Part shown: one piece after another, positions 9,464 to 16,048 of the stretch
How the letters are laid out: every line of letters starts with the position of its first letter
Position numbering within the stretch: position 1 is the first letter of the stretch
Source: Chryseobacterium sp. ON_d1
GTDB lineage: Bacteria; Bacteroidota; Bacteroidia; Flavobacteriales; Weeksellaceae
Direction of reading: 5' to 3'
Assembly: GCF_006829085.1 (NCBI RefSeq)
Contig: NZ_BJTC01000009.1
Location: forward strand, 186,001 to 250,000
Length of the DNA: 64,000 nt
The notes under the pieces: generated by a model
What the model saw: only the letters and a program-made list of their open reading frames with translations
Told to the model about the DNA's origin: nothing
Database searches by the model: none
Translations under genes and position numbers: made by a program

Positions 9464-9597
9464 TACATATGCAGTACTGCCATGATAATCCCAAGAAGGA
9501 CCTGCAGTATTTTTGATATAACTTCCTGTGGATCTGTTCTATTCTCTTTTCCAGTATTTTCTGCTGATTCGTAATCGAATTTTTGTTTACCTTCCAT
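9463..9597 (-). CDS. 44-residue small protein coupled to the VanZ-like gene
   Basis: ATG at 9597, stop TAA at 9463-9465; the stop overlaps the next ATG as TAATG. The N-terminal half is charged (MEGKQKFDYESAENTGKENR) and the C-terminal half is an amphipathic to hydrophobic helix (VISKILQVLLGIIMAVLHM). The whole interval from the promoter dyad to the VanZ-like gene is filled by this frame, and the exact overlap argues for a real gene. It would be a small membrane-anchored or membrane-peripheral partner; no family recognised. Confidence 0.6.
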   Translation of the reverse strand: MEGKQKFDYESAENTGKENRTDPQEVISKILQVLLGIIMAVLHM

Positions 9598-9627
9598 TTT
9601 GATAAGATTTATGGTACAAATATATTA

Positions 9628-9649
9628 AATTAGAACATTTGCTCTAATT
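9628..9649. promoter_or_regulatory. Dyad operator between divergent tetR and small-protein operon
   Basis: Inverted repeat AATTAGAAC (9628-9636) / GCTCTAATT (9641-9649) around a 4-bp centre, 8 of 9 positions symmetric; the outer TTAAA flanks extend the symmetry to 9625-9653. It overlaps the reverse-strand promoter (-7 box TATATTTG, complement of 9618-9625) and lies upstream of the forward -7 box at 9684. It is the likely binding site of the adjacent TetR protein. Confidence 0.6.
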
Positions 9650-9683
9650 TTAAAAATATGATTTATATCCACTCTTATATTCT

Positions 9684-9691
9684 TATCTTTG
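9684..9691 (+). promoter_or_regulatory. -7 box TATCTTTG, leaderless tetR promoter
   Basis: Exact TAnnTTTG, with only 4 nt between the box and the ATG at 9696. With the usual spacing, transcription would begin 1 nt before the start codon, so the mRNA would be leaderless. Confidence 0.55.
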
Positions 9692-9695
9692 AACT

Positions 9696-10316
9696 ATGAA
9701 GACCAAGGATAAGATTCTGTCCAAAGCACTGGAATTATTTAATGATAAAGGGTATAATAATATTACCACCAGGCATATTGCAGCTGAGCTCAGTATCAGT
9801 GCAGGGAATCTGCATTATCATTTCAGGCATTCCGAAGACATTATTAAAATTCTTTTCTCAGAGCTTACCCTGAAAATGGATGAACTTCTGAATCAGATGA
9901 AAAAAAAGGAACATAAAACCCTGGAAGATCTTTTTCAGTTTACGTTTTCTACTTCTGAAATTTTTTATTCCTACCGTTTTATATTCATCAGTTTTATAGA
10001 TATCCTGAATCAAATTCCTGAAATAGAATCTAGATATAAAGGCATTAATTTCAACAGAAAAGAAGAGTTTCAATTGATATTTTCAGATCTCCAGAAGAGC
10101 AATATTTTTAAGAAAGATATTCCTCATTTTGTTGTAGACTGCCTTACAGAACAGATTTTTATTATTGCAGACAACTGGCTGACCCACAACAGGCTTGTTC
10201 TAAAACTCAGCTCCCAGGAAGCAATACAGCATTATACACTTCTTCAGATGAATCTTTTTTATCCACTTCTCAATAAAGAACAGCAAAAACTTTATGAACA
10301 ACAATATATCCGATAA
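9696..10316 (+). CDS. TetR/AcrR family transcriptional regulator
   Basis: 206 residues. The HTH spans about 5-50 (KILSKALELFNDKGYNNITT, then GNLHYHFRHSEDI). The long C-terminal helical domain resembles the TetR-type regulators with a DUF5071/TetR_C_22-like tail common in Bacteroidota; this assignment is tentative. It is divergent from the small-protein/VanZ-like pair, with a clear dyad between them, so autoregulation and control of that pair are likely. The acetyltransferase gene downstream overlaps its last 23 bases. Confidence 0.87.
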   Translation: MKTKDKILSKALELFNDKGYNNITTRHIAAELSISAGNLHYHFRHSEDIIKILFSELTLKMDELLNQMKKKEHKTLEDLFQFTFSTSEIFYSYRFIFISFIDILNQIPEIESRYKGINFNRKEEFQLIFSDLQKSNIFKKDIPHFVVDCLTEQIFIIADNWLTHNRLVLKLSSQEAIQHYTLLQMNLFYPLLNKEQQKLYEQQYIR

Positions 10317-10788
10317 CCAAAATATTACGATCAGAAAAGGGAACGAGACTGATCTTCCGGAAATGTTGAGTTTGTTCAAAACGAGCATAGATGAAGTCTG
10401 CAAAAAAGACTATGACCAGCATCAACTCGAAGCATGGAAATCCGGAGCAGACAACAAAGAAAGATGGATAAAAGTGATCAGAGATCAGTATGTTTTGGTT
10501 GCAGTATCCGGAAATCAGATCGCAGGTTTCTGTACTCTTGATCAGGGAAATTATATAGACATGCTCTTTGTACATAAAGATTACCAGCAAAAAGGAATAG
10601 CCTCAATCCTTTACAATGAAGTTGAAAAAGAAGTACGATTGCATCATCAAATGCAGATAACAGCTGATGTAAGCAAGACCGCAAGACCGTTTTTCGAGAG
10701 AATTGGCTTTCATGTGATTCAGGAACAAGAGGTCAATATCAAAGGAATTGCTTTAACCAATTATAAAATGGCAAAAAATCTTTCTTAA
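10294..10788 (+). CDS. GNAT family N-acetyltransferase
   Basis: 164 residues. The acetyl-CoA-binding motif A is VHKDYQQKGIASILYNEVEK (Q-x-x-G-x-A type, about residues 92-111), followed by the FFERIGFHV motif B. The start ATG at 10294 lies inside the 3' end of tetR (23-bp overlap). It is chosen because the first GNAT strand, ITIRKGNETD, begins 11 residues later and no later ATG would preserve it. The overlap suggests translation coupled to tetR. Substrate unknown. Confidence 0.85.
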   Translation: MNNNISDNQNITIRKGNETDLPEMLSLFKTSIDEVCKKDYDQHQLEAWKSGADNKERWIKVIRDQYVLVAVSGNQIAGFCTLDQGNYIDMLFVHKDYQQKGIASILYNEVEKEVRLHHQMQITADVSKTARPFFERIGFHVIQEQEVNIKGIALTNYKMAKNLS

Positions 10789-10795
10789 CTTTTGA

Positions 10796-10870
10796 ATGAG
10801 GGAATTACAACCGGTATATAACGTGATCAGAATTTCAGTTCCAAAGGAATTCGAAAACGTACTTTTATGA
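10796..10870 (+). pseudogene. Possible remnant of an AraC-type regulator N-terminus (24 codons)
   Basis: An open frame starting ATG at 10796 reads as a normal-looking coding start (VYNVIRISVPKEFENVLL) but stops after 24 codons. The wording resembles, from memory, the N-terminus of cupin/AraC-type regulators that often sit beside flavodoxin-fold oxidoreductases like the next gene. The rest of such a gene is absent. It may equally be chance. Very tentative. Confidence 0.2.
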
Positions 10871-10992
10871 TTGAAAGCTGTTCTGAAAATCCGGACTGCC
10901 ACCTAAAGTCCAAAGACCCCGTTTCGTTTTCTTACAATTTTTGAAAAGCACATCCCTCTACTTTTGTCTCGTTAATCTAAATCATCAAAACA

Positions 10993-11583
10993 ATGAGACA
11001 CTTAATTATTTACACGCACCCCAACGAAAACAGTTTAAATCATCATCTTATGAACACGGTGGTTGAAACACTCCGGTCCCGTAATCAGGAGATCGTGGTA
11101 AGAGATCTTTATCAAATCGGTTTTAATCCTGTCCTTTCCCTGAATGATATGCAGGGACAGCGCATGGGAAAAGTATCGGATGATGTAAAGACAGAACAGG
11201 ACCATATTTCATGGGCCGAGCAGATCACTTTCATTTATCCTATCTGGTGGACAGGACTTCCCGCTGTAATGAAAGGCTATGTAGACCGTGTTTTCAGTTA
11301 TGGCTTTGCATACCGTTATGATCAGGGGATACAAAAGGGACTTCTGAAAGGTAAAAAAACAGTCATTATCAATACTCATGGGAAATCATCTGAAGAATAT
11401 GAGCGTACAGGAATGGATAAAGCCCTTTCCCTGACTTCTGATCATGGAATTTTCATCTATTCCGGGCTGGAAATCATAAGACATTTATTTTTTGACAAAG
11501 CAGATAAAGCCTCTTCTGAGGATCTTGACATATGGAGAGACCAGATTAAAAATCTATATTCAGAGCAGGTACTTAATTATTAA
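10993..11583 (+). CDS. NAD(P)H-dependent oxidoreductase, flavodoxin-like fold
   Basis: 196 residues of the Flavodoxin_2 family (MdaB/KefF/NQO-like quinone reductases). The N-terminal FMN/FAD phosphate loop is LIIYTHPNENSLNHHLM (residues 4-20) and the flavin-contacting segment is YPIWWTGLPAVMKGYVDRVF (about 80-99). It would carry out two-electron reduction of quinones, azo or nitro compounds using NAD(P)H, or act as an ancillary subunit. A -7-like TACTTTTG lies about 30 nt upstream of the ATG. It appears monocistronic. Confidence 0.87.
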   Translation: MRHLIIYTHPNENSLNHHLMNTVVETLRSRNQEIVVRDLYQIGFNPVLSLNDMQGQRMGKVSDDVKTEQDHISWAEQITFIYPIWWTGLPAVMKGYVDRVFSYGFAYRYDQGIQKGLLKGKKTVIINTHGKSSEEYERTGMDKALSLTSDHGIFIYSGLEIIRHLFFDKADKASSEDLDIWRDQIKNLYSEQVLNY

Positions 11584-11887
11584 TTTTTTATAAACATGCA
11601 TTGGAAACAGGGCATAAGTCCTGTCTTATTGACCTTATACAAGCAACTCAGGAAAATAATAAAATACAGTTTTTTACATCCTGATCTTCTATTTTATTGT
11701 TAACCAATTTGTGGCATGAAATTAGCTTCAGAAATCGCAAGTAAAATTGTTTTGAACCATTATTTTAAGCCATTAAGACTGATGGATGGTTAAGTTTTTT
11801 TTAAAACAAATCTTGTTATAACCCTGCAATGCGTCTTAATGGTTTAAATATTGGATTTACAGCAAATTTCTGTATATTGGCATCACA
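11584..11887. other. Intergenic region before the tyrS leader, with a small palindromic element
   Basis: No gene seen. It holds a GACAGG/CCTGTC-like stem near 11610-11632 and an inverted repeat with 13-bp arms, one mismatch (11767-11779 and 11833-11845; core CCATTAAGAC/GTCTTAATGG) around 53 nt. The same arm sequence recurs at 22703-22714. A TTG (11851) and TATATTGG (11873-11880) pair 19 nt apart form the likely promoter for the leader. Confidence 0.5.
11873..11880 (+). promoter_or_regulatory. -7-like box of the tyrS leader
   Basis: TATATTGG has one mismatch to TAnnTTTG and lies 19 nt after a TTG -33 element (11851-11853). It is 7 nt before the leader ATG at 11888, so transcription would begin about 4 nt ahead of the leader peptide. 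Confidence 0.45.
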
Positions 11888-11986
11888 ATGAAACATCTGA
11901 ACAGTATATTACGTCTTCCATTCTTCAGTGAATATTACACTCCGGGCTATCGTTCGGGAAGACTTTCTATATCTGTAATCCAATAA
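11888..11986 (+). CDS. Putative 32-residue leader peptide upstream of tyrS
   Basis: ATG 11888, stop TAA 11984-11986. The middle of the peptide reads LPFFSEYYTPGYRSGRLS: two adjacent Phe codons, then Tyr16, Tyr17 and Tyr21. It lies between its own promoter and a strong terminator (12009-12037) ahead of a tyrosyl-tRNA synthetase. Tyr codons in a short translated leader before tyrS suggest attenuation by ribosome stalling. Bases 11941-11948 (TCCGGGCT) duplicate the terminator's right arm and can pair with its left arm. Function is inferred; no homology search was possible. Confidence 0.55.
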   Translation: MKHLNSILRLPFFSEYYTPGYRSGRLSISVIQ

Positions 11987-12008
11987 TAATCTAACTTATA
12001 ATATATAG

Positions 12009-12037
12009 AGCCCGGACAGTACCTGTCCGGGCTTTTT
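12009..12037 (+). terminator. Attenuator-like terminator in the tyrS leader
   Basis: Perfect 11-bp stem AGCCCGGACAG (12009-12019) / CTGTCCGGGCT (12023-12033), 3-nt loop, then a T tract. It stands 20-24 nt before the tyrS ATG and downstream of no gene other than the leader ORF, so it fits an attenuator better than a gene-end terminator. Its left arm can alternatively pair with TCCGGGCT at 11941-11948. Confidence 0.75.
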
Positions 12038-12056
12038 CATTTTAAAACTATTCAAC

Positions 12057-13256
12057 ATGATTGATTCATTACAAGAAAATGTGGCCATCATCCTGCCTGA
12101 AAACGGCCTCGAAGAAAAACTTAATCAGGCAAAAAAAGAAAACAGAAAACTATCTGTCAAACTGGGATTTGATCCTACCGCTCCGGATCTTCATCTGGGA
12201 CATGCAGTGGTATTGAAAAAACTGAAGCAGTTTCAGGATCTGGGGCATCAGATTATCATCGTTGTCGGAAGTTTTACGGCAAGAATTGGTGATCCTACCG
12301 GAAAAAATAAAGCAAGAAAACCTTTGAGTACGGAAGATGTAAAGCATAATGCACAGACTTACATCAATCAGCTTTCCAAAATAATTGATGTTAAGAAGAC
12401 AAAGATTGTATTCAATTCCGAATGGCTGGACGCACTTGATTTTTCTGAGGTGATCCAACTGCTTTCAAAGGTTACTGTTGCCCAATTGATGCAGCGTAAT
12501 GATTTTAATAAAAGGTTCACAGAGAATACTTCTATAGCTATGCATGAACTGGTGTATCCTATTCTTCAGGGTTTTGATTCAGTAAAAATAAAATGTGATA
12601 TTGAGATGGGAGGTACAGATCAACTTTTCAACTGTACTATGGGAAGACAGCTTCAGGAAGTTCACCGGATGCCTGCCCAGATTATAATGTGTATGCCATT
12701 GCTAAGAGGCCTTGACGGAAAAGAAAAAATGAGTAAATCTCTGAACAATATTATCGGACTTACGGACGAACCTAATGAAATGTTTGGTAAAACTATGTCT
12801 ATTCCGGATGTCTTAATTGAGGAATTCATCAACCTGATCACCGATTTCTCCATGGAGGAAAAGGTAACTCTTGTTTCCAGAATGACAGAAGGTGAAAATC
12901 CAATGAATATCAAAAAATTGATTGCGAAGAATATCGTTACACAATACCACGATAAAACTGCGGCAGAACAGGCGGAACAATTCTTTATCAGTCAATTTCA
13001 GAATAAAAATTTTGAAGAGAAAATATATCAGCCTGTTACAATTGATTCCCTGGCAAGTACAGACAGCAGGATTTCTATTGTTGAACTTTGTCATCATCTC
13101 AAAAATGACCTCAGCAAGTCTGCTATCCGGAGACTGATTCTGAGCGGGGGAATTCAGATCAATAATACTAAAATAACAGACCTTAATGAAGAAATGGAAA
13201 TGATCCCCGGAACAAAAATAAAAGTCGGGAGAAGAGGCTTTTTTGAGTTGATATAA
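12057..13256 (+). CDS. tyrS: Tyrosyl-tRNA synthetase (HLGH/KMSKS, TyrZ-like subtype)
   Basis: 399 residues. The class I signatures are HLGH (in FDPTAPDLHLGHAVVL, about residues 38-53) and KMSKS (in KEKMSKSLNN, about 223-232). MGGTDQLFNCTMGR is the tyrosine/tRNA-site segment, and a C-terminal S4-like RNA-binding domain follows (about 338-399). It attaches tyrosine to tRNA-Tyr in the cytosol. The wording resembles the TyrZ/TyrS2-type enzymes (Thermus, Pseudomonas TyrZ) more than the E. coli TyrS type; whether the genome has a second TyrRS cannot be seen here. Expression is probably attenuated through the leader at 11888-12037. Confidence 0.93.
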   Translation: MIDSLQENVAIILPENGLEEKLNQAKKENRKLSVKLGFDPTAPDLHLGHAVVLKKLKQFQDLGHQIIIVVGSFTARIGDPTGKNKARKPLSTEDVKHNAQTYINQLSKIIDVKKTKIVFNSEWLDALDFSEVIQLLSKVTVAQLMQRNDFNKRFTENTSIAMHELVYPILQGFDSVKIKCDIEMGGTDQLFNCTMGRQLQEVHRMPAQIIMCMPLLRGLDGKEKMSKSLNNIIGLTDEPNEMFGKTMSIPDVLIEEFINLITDFSMEEKVTLVSRMTEGENPMNIKKLIAKNIVTQYHDKTAAEQAEQFFISQFQNKNFEEKIYQPVTIDSLASTDSRISIVELCHHLKNDLSKSAIRRLILSGGIQINNTKITDLNEEMEMIPGTKIKVGRRGFFELI

Positions 13257-13460
13257 GGATGGAAGCCAGAAGAGGGAAGAGGGAGATTTTTTAGGACGGG
13301 GAACTTATGAATATTTTGATTGAGATATTTTTGAAAGTATTTATTGAATTAAAAAATACAAAGATTCTTTACAACATAAAAAGTAACTTCCAGCTTCCTT
13401 TTTTCCCCTTCCATTCTTCAGCTTATTTCAATATCTTCGTCATGTTAAAAACTATTTCCA

Positions 13461-13982
13461 ATGAGCTACATCATGGTTGATATAGAATCGGACGGACCGA
13501 TTCCGGGTGATTTTTCAATGGTCTGTTTCGGGGCAGTACTCGTCAATGAAGAGCTGGACACTACCTTTTATGGAAAACTGAAACCGATTTCTGAACAATT
13601 CAATCCGGAGGCCTTAGCAGTTTCTGGGTTCAGCAGAGAAGAAACGATGAGTTTCGATGATCCTGAAAAAGTAATGCTTGCCTTCGAAGAATGGATTAAA
13701 ACGAATTCCAAAGGCAGACCTATTTTTATCAGTGATAATAATGGTTTCGACTGGATGTTCATCTGCTGGTATTTTCATCATTTTATCAGACGAAACCCTT
13801 TTGGCTTTTCATCCAGAAGGCTTTCTGATCTTTACTGCGGATTGGAAAAGGATACTTTTGCCCAATGGAAACATCTTCGCAAGACTGAACACACCCATAA
13901 TCCAGTAGATGATGCCAGAGGAAATGCTGAGGTTTTGCTGTATATGAAAGAAGAAATGGGACTGAAAATTGCATTAAAATAA
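13461..13982 (+). CDS. DEDDh 3'-5' exonuclease (DnaQ-like)
   Basis: 173 residues. The DEDDh motifs are visible: DIESDGP (residues 7-13, ExoI), NGFDWMF (ExoII region) and HTHNPVDDARGNAEVL (about 144-159, ExoIII with the catalytic His and Asp). It is a small stand-alone RNase T/exoribonuclease-type nuclease, probably acting on RNA or single-stranded DNA. Start ATG 13461 directly precedes the first catalytic strand. It is followed 15 bp later by a GNAT gene on the same strand, likely one transcript. Confidence 0.83.
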   Translation: MSYIMVDIESDGPIPGDFSMVCFGAVLVNEELDTTFYGKLKPISEQFNPEALAVSGFSREETMSFDDPEKVMLAFEEWIKTNSKGRPIFISDNNGFDWMFICWYFHHFIRRNPFGFSSRRLSDLYCGLEKDTFAQWKHLRKTEHTHNPVDDARGNAEVLLYMKEEMGLKIALK

Positions 13983-13997
13983 AAACACTTTTTAACT

Positions 13998-14438
13998 ATG
14001 ATTCCTGACCTGCGTTACAAAAAAGCTGATGAAACGGATCTTGATTTTCTTCTGGCTCTCAGAATGAAAACCATGAATCCCCACTATGAAACTTCCGGAC
14101 TTTCTACTGACAGGGAAACAACCCTGCAAAGAGTTCTTCATGAGTTTGATAAAGCCCACATTATTCTTTTAGACAATCACCCCATAGGACTGTTAAAAAT
14201 AGACAGAACATTTACCAACATTGAAGTCCTGCAGCTTCAGATTGATCCCGGCCAGCAAGGTAAAGGGCTTGGAAAAAGGATTTTGTCTGATATCCTGGAG
14301 GAAGCTTCATTAGCAGGAAAAACGGTATCATTAAGTGTCTTAAAAACCAATAAGGCACAGCATCTTTACAGCAGCCTGGGCTTTAAAATTGTAGGAGAAG
14401 ACAAGCATTCTTATTTTATGGAAACTGAAAGGCAATAA
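13998..14438 (+). CDS. GNAT family N-acetyltransferase
   Basis: 146 residues. The acetyl-CoA loop is DPGQQGKGLGKRIL (about residues 83-96; QxxGxG), followed by AQHLYSSLGFKIVGE, the typical motif B ending. Substrate not predictable. It is likely cotranscribed with the exonuclease upstream. The palindromic intergenic element at 14454-14520 begins just after it and may stabilise or end the transcript. Confidence 0.85.
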   Translation: MIPDLRYKKADETDLDFLLALRMKTMNPHYETSGLSTDRETTLQRVLHEFDKAHIILLDNHPIGLLKIDRTFTNIEVLQLQIDPGQQGKGLGKRILSDILEEASLAGKTVSLSVLKTNKAQHLYSSLGFKIVGEDKHSYFMETERQ

Positions 14439-14453
14439 TTGAAAATTGCATAT

Positions 14454-14520
14454 TTAAGTTTTTGACTAAAGCCGTTGATTTTTCCTTTGATTAAACGGGC
14501 TAAAGTCCGTTTCTATTAAT
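14454..14520 (+). repeat. Intergenic palindromic element, copy 1
   Basis: Begins TAAGTTTTTGACTAAAGCC and ends CGGGCTAAAGTCCG + TTTCTATTAAT. It shares order and sequence of both end modules with copies at 22737, 22853 (inverted) and 22968. The last module forms a CGGGCT/AGTCCG-type hairpin. Confidence 0.7.
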
Positions 14521-14531
14521 ATAATAACAGC

Positions 14532-16043
14532 TTATTGATTGGCTATGGTCACATAGATCAGTCTCCCCCCTTCTTCTGCGGAAAGTAATATTTTTTTACC
14601 ATCTGTGAGTTCTGCCATAGAACCTGGCGGAATTTCTTTCTGCTCTGTGATATCTTTCATTCCGGATAAGCTTTGGTTTACCAATACCCATTTTCCCTGG
14701 TGGAAGGTGAAATAGCCTACAGGCATTTTATCCTGCATGGTCAGATTTTCGTTTCTTATAATCTTTCTGGAAACATGCCATTTGAACAGATACTGATTAT
14801 GATAGACCATCAATCTGTGATTTTCCGGTTTCCATACCTCATCATCAAATTTAAAATACAGATCCAGAACCGGTAATGTTCCCTGATGAGGTGTCCCGCA
14901 GAACGGGCATTTCGGATTGCTGGTATTGTCAAAGACATACCACTTTTCAGTACAGCCGGAATTATGGCAGGGCTGGATCAGGTCTACCGTTTTCAGTAAA
15001 GCGGTTTCCCATTCATTGGCTGTAGGACGTCTGATCGGGTCATGCAATCCTTCTATAAATGTTTTCCGGAACAATTCCGAAATATAAGGACCCGTAACCG
15101 TATAAGGAATTTTCTGAGGATCTCCCCAGAAAGCATCCCATTTTCTGAGATGATCCGCTTTTACCTGATTGGAAGGGTCTTTTGGATGTTCTACAAATAA
15201 TGCTTTCTCTCCCATTGAGATGATTTCATCTTTTTCAGAATCCAGATCCCAAATTTTGTCTCCACGGAGAGGATGTCTTCTCAGCAGATACATATAAATC
15301 AACACTGCAAGGGCATGCAGATCTGTTTTTTGATTAGGCAAATGCCGGCCTGGGTCCTGAAGGCTTAAGTGTTTTGTCTTTAAAACTTCAGGGGCGATAA
15401 AATCTGCAGTTCCTATTACTTCCGGCGGAAACAATTTGGGAACAACAAGACCGTCAATATCAATAATACAGGCAGATTTTGTAACGGGATCTACCAGAAT
15501 ATTATTATAGGATAAATCTGAGTGTGCCAGCCCCATCTGATGCAGCTTTTTTACTCCTCTGCTGATATTGATCGCGATCTGAAAATAGCTCAGCCAATCT
15601 CCCAGTTCCGACTGGTCCAGTCTCAGGGGATACTGTTGATTTCTGAACATAGGAGCAGTAAACCACTTCCCCACTTTATCCTGTCCCTGGATATTATCCG
15701 AACCGATATATCCTTTGGCAAAATAAAATTTATGGTGATAAACAGGAACCACAATTCCTGTAAGATTATTTTTTTCAACAATATCGTAAGGCCATCGGAA
15801 TATTTCGTTCAAAAAGTATTCGGAAGCATTTCCGTTCTGTATACTCTGCAGGTAGATAGAAACAATTCTCATGATCCTTTCTTTTTGTCCTTCATCCAGC
15901 GGATTCCGGTAGAAAGCGACTACATAGTCTTTATCAGGCGAAAAATAAACATCTTTCATCCCCCCCCGGATAGGGGTTTCATCTACATATTCATAGGATT
16001 TGGCTGTATCCAGGACAGAAACAACCTTAATGGTCTTTTTCAT
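14532..16043 (-). CDS. Protein kinase with zinc ribbon, TerY-P triad kinase
   Basis: 503 residues. Kinase motifs: glycine loop region IRGGMKDVYF (about 25-34), catalytic loop HSDLSYNNILVD (about 174-185), metal motif DIDG in place of DFG (about 195), and APEVL (about 218). The usual beta-3 VAxK lysine reads VAFYR, so the ATP-anchoring Lys is absent or moved. Near residue 360 a zinc ribbon follows (CHNSGC...CPFC), then a C-terminal beta-rich domain. It is last in an operon with PP2C, TerY and TerD genes, starting 5 bp after the PP2C stop. In the TerY-P triad (kinase, phosphatase, TerY) it is thought to control a stress response by reversible phosphorylation; its targets are unknown. Confidence 0.85.
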   Translation of the reverse strand: MKKTIKVVSVLDTAKSYEYVDETPIRGGMKDVYFSPDKDYVVAFYRNPLDEGQKERIMRIVSIYLQSIQNGNASEYFLNEIFRWPYDIVEKNNLTGIVVPVYHHKFYFAKGYIGSDNIQGQDKVGKWFTAPMFRNQQYPLRLDQSELGDWLSYFQIAINISRGVKKLHQMGLAHSDLSYNNILVDPVTKSACIIDIDGLVVPKLFPPEVIGTADFIAPEVLKTKHLSLQDPGRHLPNQKTDLHALAVLIYMYLLRRHPLRGDKIWDLDSEKDEIISMGEKALFVEHPKDPSNQVKADHLRKWDAFWGDPQKIPYTVTGPYISELFRKTFIEGLHDPIRRPTANEWETALLKTVDLIQPCHNSGCTEKWYVFDNTSNPKCPFCGTPHQGTLPVLDLYFKFDDEVWKPENHRLMVYHNQYLFKWHVSRKIIRNENLTMQDKMPVGYFTFHQGKWVLVNQSLSGMKDITEQKEIPPGSMAELTDGKKILLSAEEGGRLIYVTIANQ

Positions 16044-16048
16044 GGGTC

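Noticed and set aside
11590..11640. Stem around ACAGGGCATAAGTCCTGT as terminator of the oxidoreductase gene
   Set aside because: The stem is short and no T tract follows; not listed as a terminator.
12001..12040. T-box riboswitch before tyrS
   Set aside because: No T-box motif or specifier stem seen; T-boxes are not expected in Bacteroidota, and the leader ORF explains the layout better.
13257..13460. Purine-rich then pyrimidine-rich stretches (GGAAGCCAGAAGAGGGAAG and CTTCCAGCTTCC)
   Set aside because: The pairing is imperfect and both stretches are low complexity; I could not support a stem or repeat of fixed form. No gene seen here.
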